This document shows, in pieces, positions 1-6,826 of a stretch of 33,061 nucleotides of DNA. The position numbers were made by a program, and so were the translations under genes. Every line of letters begins with the position of its first letter. The stretch's first letter is position 1. This DNA comes from JAICUY01 sp038250515 (GTDB lineage: Bacteria; Chloroflexota; Limnocylindria; QHBO01). Location: NCBI GenBank assembly GCA_038250515.1, contig JBBSCG010000020.1:1-33061 (forward strand), given 5' to 3'. The notes under the pieces are model-generated. The model ran no database searches. It was not told where the DNA came from and was given only the letters and a program-made list of their open reading frames with translations.

Positions 1-337
1 CCTTGCCGAAATGCTGCGAGCCGAGCGATGCGAACGGAATCTGCTCCTGCCCCTCGCCGCCCAGGCCCAGGTCGGTGACGACCTTGCGACCATGGATGCG
101 CAGGTGTCCCTTGTCGGCGAGCTTGAGCATGATGTCCGCCTCCTCGACCACCGGGTTGGCGATCGGCGCGTCGTCGAAGATCACGAACGCATCTGACATC
201 GAGCCGCGTACCGACGAGTCGTAGTCGAACAGGATCGTGACCTGCTTCCCCATTCGTGCCAGCAGCGCGCCCATCACGCCGGCGATGACGCGAACGCCCT
301 GGCCGCCCACGCCGTCGAGCGCAATCGAGGTCGCCAT
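1..337 (-). CDS. korC: 2-oxoacid:ferredoxin oxidoreductase gamma subunit (partial)
   Basis: This is the N-terminal 112 residues of the gamma subunit of a 2-oxoacid (probably 2-oxoglutarate) ferredoxin oxidoreductase; the rest lies beyond the left edge. Translation from the ATG at 337 begins MATSIALDGVGGQGVRV. The glycine-rich GVGGQGV stretch (residues 9-15) is the family's N-terminal signature, and DYDSSVRGSMSDAFVIF follows at the usual place. The subunit completes the alpha/beta/gamma/delta enzyme that decarboxylates a 2-oxoacid to acyl-CoA and reduces ferredoxin in the cytoplasm. It is fourth in the order korD-korA-korB-korC, but 189 bp containing a repeat element separate it from korB. No strong Shine-Dalgarno is visible before the ATG. 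Family assignment is firm; the exact substrate is inferred. Confidence 0.88.
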   Translation of the reverse strand, partial: MATSIALDGVGGQGVRVIAGVMGALLARMGKQVTILFDYDSSVRGSMSDAFVIFDDAPIANPVVEEADIMLKLADKGHLRIHGRKVVTDLGLGGEGQEQIPFASLGSQHFGK

Positions 338-380
338 CGTTCTAGGCCGATGCCTCCGCCGCGTCCCAGTAGCCAGCCCA

Positions 381-521
381 TGGCTGTATCGGCCAAGAAG
401 CTGTCGGAATCAACGGCTGGTCGGCCGAATGGCCAGCCAGCGGCGCCGGAAGCCGGAAAACCGGCGCGGCGGTCCGGAACGCGGGACGTGCTTGGCGGTT
501 AGAGCCACCACGTGGCGATCG
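381..521 (+). repeat. Dispersed modular hairpin repeat, copy A
   Basis: Non-coding DNA between korB and korC. It carries the modules seen in two other intergenic copies (17790-17885 and 18630-18762), in a different order. The small hairpin GGCTGTATCGGCC lies at 382-394, followed by AAGAAGC. A GGCCGAATGGCC arm lies at 423-434. GGCGGTTAGAGCC lies at 494-506 and runs into a GCCAC-CAC-GTGGC hairpin. The middle also contains GCGCCGG and CCGGCGC arms around an A-rich loop. It is more diverged from the other copies than they are from each other. Confidence 0.7.
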
Positions 522-526
522 CACCG

Positions 527-1582
527 TCATTGCTCCGCGCCTGATTCGTGAAGCGCGTCGTCGAGCGTAATCTCGCGCTTCGCGACGCGCAGCTTCAGCT
601 CGGACGGCAGCTGCGCCATCAACGCCGCTTTTCGCTGTGACTCGGCACGGCGCTGCGCCTTCTCGTCATCGCTCGCCGGCTCGGTGGCGCCGCCCGGACT
701 TGGCGGCTCGGTGGCGCCGGCCTCGCCCGGCGAATCGGTCGCGGAGGTCAGCGGCGCGGCCGGCTGCGGCGGCAGCTCAGGCGAACGCCCGTTGCCGTTG
801 CTCGCGGCGGCGGCATCGGTCTGGAGCGGATGCAGAATGCCGAGCTGGAAGGGCTCGAGGTGATCGGCATCCTGGGACGCTCGCTTGTAGGTCTTGCGAT
901 AGAAGTTGAGCATCTCGGTGGCGCTCGCGAAGCCGATGCGACGGCCGTTGTTCTCGATGCACTGGCTGGTGATGTCGACCAGGCTGAAGCCGTCGTGCTC
1001 GATCGCCTCGCGCATGGCGTTGCGCATGTGCAGCTGGTGGTAGACCGTCGTCTTGGCGTAGAGCGAATGCGGGCTCGAACGGACGATGGCCTGCAGATTG
1101 ACCGGCGTATTCGGGTTCCCTGCCGGGCTCGACAGAGTCTTGGTGCCGGTGGGCGTGGTCGGGCCCGTCTGGCCGCCGGTCAGGCCATAGATCTCATTGT
1201 TATTGCACAGCACCGTGACGGGCGCATTGCGGCGGATGGAATGCAACAGGTGGTTGCCGCCGATGCTGGCGGTGTCCCCGTCCCCGGCAACCACGATGAC
1301 GTGCATCTCCGGACGTACGGTCTTGATCGCCTCGGCGACCGGCAGCGTGCGGCCGTGCAGCGTGTAGACACTCTCGAAGTTGAGGTAGCTGCCCATCCGC
1401 CCGGTGCAGCCGATGCCGGTGATGATGATCGTGTTCGTCTCGTCGAGGCCCATCTCGTCGAGGACCATGGCCAGCTGGATCATGATCGTGCCGATCCCGC
1501 AGCCAGGACACCAGATGGTGGGCAGCAGGTCGGTCTTGATGTTGCGCTTGTAGCCGAGCTCGGCCATCGGTGCTTCGGGCAT
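527..1582 (-). CDS. korB: 2-oxoacid:ferredoxin oxidoreductase beta subunit
   Basis: This is the thiamine-diphosphate-binding beta subunit, 351 residues. It has the cluster-ligand motif WCPGCG (Cys25, Cys28), a conserved GIGCTGRM segment (57-64), and the ThDP/Mg site starting at GDGD (100-103) and ending at NNN (127-129). GLTGGQTGPTTPTG follows. The ATG at 1582 shares one base with the korA stop (TGATG), with GGGGAT just upstream as a possible Shine-Dalgarno, so translation is probably coupled to korA. The catalytic domain ends near residue 253. Residues 255-305 are a low-complexity Ala/Pro/Ser/Glu linker and 306-345 look like a charged helical tail. Typical beta subunits are about 280-300 residues, so this roughly 97-residue extension is unusual. 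Together with KorA it forms the catalytic core. Confidence 0.93.
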   Translation of the reverse strand: MPEAPMAELGYKRNIKTDLLPTIWCPGCGIGTIMIQLAMVLDEMGLDETNTIIITGIGCTGRMGSYLNFESVYTLHGRTLPVAEAIKTVRPEMHVIVVAGDGDTASIGGNHLLHSIRRNAPVTVLCNNNEIYGLTGGQTGPTTPTGTKTLSSPAGNPNTPVNLQAIVRSSPHSLYAKTTVYHQLHMRNAMREAIEHDGFSLVDITSQCIENNGRRIGFASATEMLNFYRKTYKRASQDADHLEPFQLGILHPLQTDAAAASNGNGRSPELPPQPAAPLTSATDSPGEAGATEPPSPGGATEPASDDEKAQRRAESQRKAALMAQLPSELKLRVAKREITLDDALHESGAEQ

Positions 1583-2718
1583 CAGCCGATCCCCAGCGGC
1601 GAGGGCGCGACGCGCTCGGTCGGCTGCTCGGGCACGGGCGGCTCCGAGGGGCCGCCGTTGAGGACGCGCTGCAACCCGTCGCGCACCGCCTCGAGCGAGA
1701 TGCGGCCGCCGAGCAGCGGTACGCGCATTACCTCGCGTCGAATGGCGAGCTCGACCATGTCGGCGTACTGGCCGTCGTTGGCCTCGATGCACACGATCTG
1801 CTCGTACCGCTCGGCGATGGCGCGCAGCTCGTCGCCGAGGATGGGATGGATGCGGATCGGCCGGAAGAGCGCGTAGTCGGTGCTGAGCGGCGAGGCGACG
1901 CGCGACACGATCCCGTAGCAGATCACCAGGACCGACGCGTCGACGTTCCAGCCGTGCTCGTAGTGCGCATAGCGGTTCGCCACTTCGGTGTGCCGATGCT
2001 TCGCGTCGTAGTACTGGCGCAGGTACTCGTCGGCATCGGCGGTCGCGGGCTCGCCGGCGTTGGGCCCCGACTCGTACATCAGCACGCCCGCAAAGAAGCG
2101 CGGCTTGCCCTTCTCGTGCTTGCCGAGCGGCGGCGCCTCGCGGGGAACGACGCTGACCGAAGCCGCGACGTCGTCGAGGTCGACCACCTCGTTGAGGTGC
2201 GCCACGAACGTGTCGCTGAACACGACCACGGGCGAGCGCGACTCCTCCGCCGCGTTGAACGCATCGACGGTCACGCGGAACGCCTCCTCGACGCCGTTCG
2301 GGTAGAAGGCGATCGGGGTGTAGTCGCCGGTCGATCCGTATCGGGCCTGCATGATGTCGCCCTGACCTGGCATGGTCGGCATGCCCGTCGCTGGACCGAC
2401 ACGCTGCACGTCGACGAAGACGCAAGGCACGCCGATCTTCTGCGCGTAGCCAACCGCCTCCTGCATCAGCGAGAAGCCCGGGCCGGAGGTGGCGGTGAAG
2501 GACTTGGCTCCCGCCAGGCTCGCCCCGATGATCGCGTTCGCCGACGCGATCTCGTCCTCCGCCTGCAGGAACCGAAACTCCGGATGCTCGGCCGTGTAGC
2601 CCGATGCGACATTCAGGATCTCGGTCGAGGGGCTGATCGGGTAGCCCGCGTAGTAGCTCGCCCCCGCCGCGAGCGCTCCTCGGAAGACCGCCTCGTTGCC
2701 CTGGGTCAGCTTGCGCAT
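1582..2718 (-). CDS. korA: 2-oxoacid:ferredoxin oxidoreductase alpha subunit
   Basis: This is the alpha subunit of the kor enzyme, 378 residues. Residues 1-180 form the pyruvate:ferredoxin-oxidoreductase domain I-like part, with the family motif GYPISPSTEIL at 25-35 and a TSGPGFSLM segment. The C-terminal third matches the domain II part (VLVICYGIVSR, then VCIEANDGQYADMVE). The fused gamma-like N-terminal domain found in some KorA proteins is absent, which agrees with the separate korC. The ATG at 2718 has GGAG upstream at Shine-Dalgarno distance. The gene is 66 bp downstream of korD and its stop overlaps the korB start. By family similarity it resembles 2-oxoglutarate-type more than pyruvate-type enzymes, but the substrate cannot be fixed from sequence. 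Confidence 0.93.
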   Translation of the reverse strand: MRKLTQGNEAVFRGALAAGASYYAGYPISPSTEILNVASGYTAEHPEFRFLQAEDEIASANAIIGASLAGAKSFTATSGPGFSLMQEAVGYAQKIGVPCVFVDVQRVGPATGMPTMPGQGDIMQARYGSTGDYTPIAFYPNGVEEAFRVTVDAFNAAEESRSPVVVFSDTFVAHLNEVVDLDDVAASVSVVPREAPPLGKHEKGKPRFFAGVLMYESGPNAGEPATADADEYLRQYYDAKHRHTEVANRYAHYEHGWNVDASVLVICYGIVSRVASPLSTDYALFRPIRIHPILGDELRAIAERYEQIVCIEANDGQYADMVELAIRREVMRVPLLGGRISLEAVRDGLQRVLNGGPSEPPVPEQPTERVAPSPLGIG

Positions 2719-2784
2719 CGGTCGTGCTCCAGGGACTTCATGTCAATTAGCCCAGTCGCCGACGCACGACTGTCGCGAACCACC

Positions 2785-3078
2785 TCACTTCTCCCGCGAC
2801 GCGTACGCCGCGACCGCAGAGGGAATCATCTCGATCGCCAGATCGGGGCAGTAGCGCTCACAGAGGCCGCACAGGATGCAGTTGTCCTCTTCCAGGATCG
2901 CGTCATTGCGCAGGACGAGGGTGGCCTTTGGGCAGATCTCAACGCAGATGTCGCAGCGCTTGCAGAAGACCGGGTTCCAGGTGATGTTCGTGTAGTCGAC
3001 CCAGCGGATGCCGTCGTGGTGGTCGTCGGACGTTCCCGAGCCAAAGCCGATGGCCTCGCCAGCGCGTTCAGGTGTCAT
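2785..3078 (-). CDS. korD: 2-oxoacid:ferredoxin oxidoreductase delta subunit, 2[4Fe-4S] ferredoxin
   Basis: This is a 97-residue ferredoxin-type protein with two complete CxxCxxCxxxCP motifs: Cys39, 42, 45, 49 and Cys67, 70, 73, 77. They predict two [4Fe-4S] clusters that carry electrons from the KorAB core to free ferredoxin. It is the first gene of the kor operon. The ATG at 3078 has no Shine-Dalgarno, but a TAGAAT hexamer lies 8 nt upstream, suggesting a leaderless transcript. The first 30 residues (Gly/Asp/His-rich) are not part of the ferredoxin fold. The operon position argues for the delta subunit rather than a free ferredoxin. Confidence 0.92.
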   Translation of the reverse strand: MTPERAGEAIGFGSGTSDDHHDGIRWVDYTNITWNPVFCKRCDICVEICPKATLVLRNDAILEEDNCILCGLCERYCPDLAIEMIPSAVAAYASREK

Positions 3079-3086
3079 GAAGGCCG

Positions 3087-3092
3087 ATTCTA
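3087..3092 (-). promoter_or_regulatory. Putative -10 box (TAGAAT) of the kor operon
   Basis: TAGAAT on the minus strand lies 8 nt before the korD ATG, with no Shine-Dalgarno between. This fits a leaderless mRNA starting at or next to the start codon. No convincing -35 hexamer was seen. Confidence 0.55.
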
Positions 3093-3120
3093 GCCGCTTG
3101 GCTGCGACGCCGGCTCAGCC

Positions 3121-3345
3121 GAGGGTAACGCTCCTGCGGGGAGTCGTTATCTTCGGCGCGCGACGGCGGCCGCAGCGTAGTGCTCTCGCTGGGAACCGTT
3201 ATCTCCGGCACCGAGCCCGGCCAGGACGTAGTGCTCCCGCTGGGAACCGTTATCTCCGGCACCAGGCTGGCGACAGAGATATCGGCTTCCGCGAGACCCG
3301 GTATGCGGTTCGACACTGCCGTCCAGAGATATACCGGCTCCAACG
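3121..3345 (+). repeat. Array of ~51-bp repeats in the korD/capA-like divergent intergenic region
   Basis: Two nearly identical units (3176-3212 and 3227-3263, 37 nt with one mismatch, 51 bp apart) share the core GAACCGTTATCTCCGGCACC. A weaker unit lies 52 bp to the left (GTCGTTATCTTCGG near 3142-3155). Two related cores follow in inverted orientation 50 bp apart (AGAGATATCGGCTTCC at 3275-3290 and AGAGATATACCGGCTCC at 3325-3341). Together these make five phased hits. The 334-bp stretch 3079-3412 otherwise holds only the two promoters; the frames through it look unlike protein. Confidence 0.7.
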
Positions 3346-3397
3346 GGGCCCGTAAGCGATCGGCGGTGGCGACTCTGCCACCCAACGGCGCATCGGC

Positions 3398-3403
3398 TAC
3401 CAT
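3398..3403 (+). promoter_or_regulatory. Putative -10 box (TACCAT) of the capA-like gene
   Basis: TACCAT lies 9 nt before the ATG at 3413, with no Shine-Dalgarno between. The same TACCATCGG string precedes the cyclophilin gene at 10600-10608. Confidence 0.45.
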
Positions 3404-3412
3404 CGGCCGCGC

Positions 3413-4996
3413 ATGGTTTCTGACCGATGGCGCCTGGCCGGGGCCCTCCTCACCTGCGTGCTCCTGCTGGGCGCGTGCACGGCCGAGCCGACGACGAAGG
3501 AGACGCCGAGTGCCCCATCTTCGCCGTCGCTCGCCGCCAGCGCGACGCAGGCAGCGACCCCTAGCCTGACCCCCAGCCCGACGCCCGAGCAGGCGGTGAC
3601 ATTCCCGGCCGCGGTGGTCACTGGCTTCACCAACCTGAAGGCCGATATCACCCTCGACGAGGTCACCAGGCTCGCCGCCAACGGCACGCTGCTGGTGCCG
3701 TGTGGCTTCAGCGAGTACCTCGGCCAGACGATCGTGGGTGGCGGCGATTGCCTCCAGCCTGACGAGATCATCGCGCAGCTCGGCGACAAGCCCGAGACGA
3801 TCGCGCTGCTGCCGCCCGGCCTCGTCGAGCCGAAGACCAAGGTGCTGCCGGTGGATGGCGCCGACCTCTTCGGCGAGCCGGCCGCCCGCGCGATGAAATA
3901 TCCCGTGCAGGTCAAGGGCATCGGTCTGGCGAAGGAATGGACGGCGTACGACGCATCCGACGTTCGAAGCATCATCTCGCTCGGTGATTCGTGCCCGGAC
4001 CGCGGTGTCGCCTTCCAGGCCATCACCAAGGACAAGGGCTGGGGCTGGGTGATGGGCGGCGGCACGGCGAAGTACCAGCGCGTCTACCCGAACCCGGTGC
4101 CACCTGGCGTCGTCGGCAACGGCTACAACATCGTCGACGCCGTGCCGACCGGGAACCAGGGCGCGGTCGCCGACCTCGTGAGCGGCGCCGATCTCACGGT
4201 CGACGACTTCGAGTGCCCGGTCGTCGACAACTGGCGCGTCAACGACGGGGTCGTGTTCAGCATCGATCCGGCGGCAGTGGCCGCACTCCACACGATCCTG
4301 GGGGTGGACGTCGCGACCCTGGCCGCCAACCACCTGACCGACCGCGGCATCGCCGGCCTGCTCTCCACCGTCGACAAGTTCGATGCGAACGGGATCAAGC
4401 ACGTCGGCGCCGGATCGTCGCTGGACGCGGCGCTGCGGCCGGCCTTCCTGGACGTCAACGGGATGAGCTTCGCGTTCGTCGGCTTCAACGACGTTCCGGG
4501 CGTGGTATCGGCTGCGCCAGGTCAGCCCGGCGTTGCGCCGTTGACCGCCGAGAACGCAACGGAGGCAGTGAAGCGAGCACGCGACGGCGGGGCCGACATC
4601 GTCTTCTGCATGCCCCAGTGGTGGGGCCCCGGCGAGTACTTCGGGAACTTCAGTGATCTGCAGCTCAAGCAGCGTGCCTTCCTGTTCAAGGCGGGCTGCG
4701 ACCACATCCTGGGCGCCGGATCGCACTGGGCAGGACCGATGGCTTTCGCCAAGGACGACCGAGGCCTGCACTTCACCATGGCCAGCCACGGCAACGTCCT
4801 GTTCGGCCAGGACTGGAGCCAGCAGACCCAGGAAGGCGTCATCGTGGAGCTGAGCTTCCGCGGAACGATGCTGGTGCAGGCGCGCATGCACCCCTACATC
4901 ATGCTGCTGCAGGCACAGGCCAACCTGACCGACCCAGCGACCGATGGCCACTACGTCCTGCAGCGAGTCTTCGAAAGCTCCGAGCTCGACTACTAG
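3413..4996 (+). CDS. CapA-family lipoprotein (metallophosphatase-like)
   Basis: A 527-residue exported lipoprotein. The N-terminus is a signal peptide ending in the lipobox LGAC (Cys22), followed by a Ser/Thr/Pro-rich linker to about residue 62. Residues 63-185 form a domain I do not recognise. From about residue 187 the protein matches the CapA/PGA_cap family, related to calcineurin-like phosphatases: LGDSCPDRGV (Asp192, Arg197) at the usual first metal-ligand motif, LAANHLTDRG (Asn306, His307), and GSHWAG (His438) where family members have a GxHPH-like motif. CapA proteins take part in poly-gamma-glutamate or capsule formation, but no capB/capC partners are nearby, so the role here is open. 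It is divergent from the kor operon and convergent with the EamA gene. Confidence 0.8.
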   Translation: MVSDRWRLAGALLTCVLLLGACTAEPTTKETPSAPSSPSLAASATQAATPSLTPSPTPEQAVTFPAAVVTGFTNLKADITLDEVTRLAANGTLLVPCGFSEYLGQTIVGGGDCLQPDEIIAQLGDKPETIALLPPGLVEPKTKVLPVDGADLFGEPAARAMKYPVQVKGIGLAKEWTAYDASDVRSIISLGDSCPDRGVAFQAITKDKGWGWVMGGGTAKYQRVYPNPVPPGVVGNGYNIVDAVPTGNQGAVADLVSGADLTVDDFECPVVDNWRVNDGVVFSIDPAAVAALHTILGVDVATLAANHLTDRGIAGLLSTVDKFDANGIKHVGAGSSLDAALRPAFLDVNGMSFAFVGFNDVPGVVSAAPGQPGVAPLTAENATEAVKRARDGGADIVFCMPQWWGPGEYFGNFSDLQLKQRAFLFKAGCDHILGAGSHWAGPMAFAKDDRGLHFTMASHGNVLFGQDWSQQTQEGVIVELSFRGTMLVQARMHPYIMLLQAQANLTDPATDGHYVLQRVFESSELDY

Positions 4997-5009
4997 CGCC
5001 TGACGCGCT
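4995..5009. terminator. Small hairpin between convergent genes
   Basis: AGCGC-CTGAC-GCGCT is a perfect 5-bp inverted repeat lying exactly between the converging stops of the capA-like and EamA genes. There is no T tract, so a bidirectional terminator role is only possible. Confidence 0.25.
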
Positions 5010-5974
5010 CAGCCCTCGACCGATGCCGCCTCCGGCACCGCTGCAGACTCTTCCGCACGACGCGGGCGACCGCTGACCATGGCGACCACCGCCGCGATGA
5101 TGACGGCCGCGGCGATGAGCGTGCGGGGTGTGATCGCCTCGGACAGGAAGAGGGCGCCGAGCGCGACTGCCACGATCGGGTTGACGTAGGCATACGTGCC
5201 GACCGTCGAGACGGCGACGTTTCCGAGCAGCCAGACGTAGGCGGTGAAGGCGATCAGCGAGCCGAAGACAATGAGGTAGGCGAGCGCCAGCAGCGAGCTC
5301 GCCGAGAAGGTCGCCGTATTGACCTCGCCGAGCTCGCCAATCAGCGTGCCCGCGATCAGCAGCGCGACCCCACCGGCGAGCATCTCCATGCCGGTGCCGA
5401 GCAGCGCCGAACGGGGCATTGGTGCGCTGCGGGAGTAGACCGAGCCGAGTGCCCAGGAGATTGCGGCAAAGATCACGAGGCCCACGCCCAGCGGATCGAT
5501 GCTCCCCACGCCGGACACCGGCGCGAGAAGCATCGCCACGCCAACGAACCCGGCAGCGATGCCACCTATCGCCAGTGCCGACGGCCGTCGCCTGGTGACG
5601 AAGGCGTCGAACACGGCGAGCCAGATGGGCACGGTCGCGACCAGCACGGCGGCGATCCCCGAAGGGATGCGCAGCTCGGAGAGCACCACGAACCCGTTGC
5701 CGCCCAGCAGCAGCAGTACGCCGACGATCGAGGCGGCGCGCCATTGGGCCGGGCCGGCCCGCTCGAGCTTCGCGCCGCCCAGGCGAGCACGGACGGACAG
5801 AAAGGCGAGCATCAGCACGCCTGCCGCGACATAGCGGACGCCAGCCGCCAGGAGCGGCGGCAGCGTCTGGATCATGACCGCGATCCCCAGGTAGGTCGAG
5901 CCCCACACGACGTAGACGATCAGCAGTGCAGCGGCGACCTTGAGCGTGGAGGGCGGGTGCGGTGCGCGAGTCAC
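5009..5974 (-). CDS. EamA/DMT-family transporter
   Basis: A 321-residue integral membrane protein of the drug/metabolite transporter superfamily, with two EamA repeats and about ten hydrophobic segments. The first helix contains VVWGSTYLGIAV, the conserved WGS(T/N) start of EamA domain 1, and the second repeat begins around ISWALGSVYSRSAP. Members export amino acids, nucleosides or other small metabolites; the substrate cannot be read from the sequence. The start is a GTG at 5974 with CACACT 6 nt upstream and no Shine-Dalgarno, a weak version of the leaderless pattern seen elsewhere. It converges on the capA-like gene with a 12-bp gap and appears to be a single-gene unit. Confidence 0.88.
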   Translation of the reverse strand: MTRAPHPPSTLKVAAALLIVYVVWGSTYLGIAVMIQTLPPLLAAGVRYVAAGVLMLAFLSVRARLGGAKLERAGPAQWRAASIVGVLLLLGGNGFVVLSELRIPSGIAAVLVATVPIWLAVFDAFVTRRRPSALAIGGIAAGFVGVAMLLAPVSGVGSIDPLGVGLVIFAAISWALGSVYSRSAPMPRSALLGTGMEMLAGGVALLIAGTLIGELGEVNTATFSASSLLALAYLIVFGSLIAFTAYVWLLGNVAVSTVGTYAYVNPIVAVALGALFLSEAITPRTLIAAAVIIAAVVAMVSGRPRRAEESAAVPEAASVEG

Positions 5975-6053
5975 CGGCGCAGTGTGCCCGAACGGTTCAC
6001 GTCAGGAAAACGCAGGCCCGATGCGGAGCGTGAGATAACGCCTTCCGCGCGGA

Positions 6054-6365
6054 TTACACCTCGCCGGCAGGATCGGCCTCTGCGCCGATGCCCGCATCGT
6101 CGCTCTTCGTCGCGAAGCTCGTCTCCCAGGGCTTCTCGGCGGTGGCCGGGTGGTCGGCGAAATGGGGACCCGGAATGTCAGTCTCGGTCGGGTCGACCTG
6201 CGCGCCCTCCGGCGCCGACTCAGCCCGGGCGTCGACGCCGAGCGCGGCGCGGTCGGCGCCCGCGATGCTGCCCATCGGTCCGGTCCGCTTCGGATCGGCC
6301 GGCGGTTCATGGTTGTCGATGACGCGCGGCTTGTCGAGGTCGCGATTCGCATCGGTATCGGTCAT
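6054..6365 (-). CDS. Small acidic hypothetical protein
   Basis: A 103-residue protein beginning MTDTDANRDLDKPR. It is rich in Asp, Glu, Pro and Ala, with no hydrophobic segment or recognisable domain; it is probably disordered and cytoplasmic. An in-frame ATG at 6398 would add 11 residues, but the extension does not resemble the acidic body, so I prefer 6365. Neither start has a convincing Shine-Dalgarno. It is divergent from the YCII/sigma pair with about 107 bp between starts. Function unknown. Confidence 0.5.
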   Translation of the reverse strand: MTDTDANRDLDKPRVIDNHEPPADPKRTGPMGSIAGADRAALGVDARAESAPEGAQVDPTETDIPGPHFADHPATAEKPWETSFATKSDDAGIGAEADPAGEV

Positions 6366-6472
6366 GGAAGCTTCGAGGGTGCAGAATCTGGGCCGCATGT
6401 CGATTCTGGCGAGCGCCGTCCGTCGTCATGGTGAGAGGCCGAAGCTCATCGGCCCAAGCAGGGAGAAGGCTT

Positions 6473-6826
6473 GTGAAGTACATGTTCCTGATCGCGAGCA
6501 GCGAAGAGGGCTGGGGCAGCCTCACTGAGACCGAGCTCAACGAGGCGTACGGAAAGATCATGAGCTGGTGGGACGACCAGACAAAAGCCGGCAGGCTGCT
6601 CGAAGGCCACCAGCTCAAGGCTCCGGAGACGGCGACGACCGTCAGAAACGCGCGCGACGGGTCGAGCAGTGTCACCGACGGACCGTACGTCGAGGCCAAG
6701 GAGATGGTCGGCGGCTACGGCATCGTGGAGGTCGCCGACCTCGACGAGGCGATTGCCCTGGCGTCCAGTTGGCCGGCTCCCGACACGATCGAGATTCGCC
6801 CGCTCATCGACGGGCCGTCGATGTAG
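6473..6826 (+). CDS. YCII-related (DGPF) protein, ECF42 partner
   Basis: A 117-residue YCII-fold protein. The GTG at 6473 was chosen because GGGAGAAGG sits just upstream and the protein then begins VKYMFLIAS, the family's usual first strand. The DGPF-type motif appears as TDGPYVEAKEMVGGYGIVE (68-86). YCII proteins resemble muconolactone isomerases; members next to ECF42 sigma factors are a recurrent genomic association of unknown biochemistry. The stop codon is followed directly, without a gap, by the GTG of the sigma factor gene, so the two are surely co-transcribed and probably translationally coupled. Confidence 0.85.
   Translation: MKYMFLIASSEEGWGSLTETELNEAYGKIMSWWDDQTKAGRLLEGHQLKAPETATTVRNARDGSSSVTDGPYVEAKEMVGGYGIVEVADLDEAIALASSWPAPDTIEIRPLIDGPSM

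Noticed and set aside
3121..3345. CRISPR array
   Set aside because: Units are few, diverged and partly inverted. The sequence between cores is itself similar rather than unique spacer, and no cas genes are nearby.
3068..4951. Long open frame antisense to the capA-like gene
   Set aside because: It mirrors a clearly coding lipoprotein gene; the translation is Arg/Asp/His-rich with no domain. High GC keeps antisense frames open. The same applies to long frames antisense to proS (18639-20297) and to the metallopeptidase/MFS pair (15149-17737).
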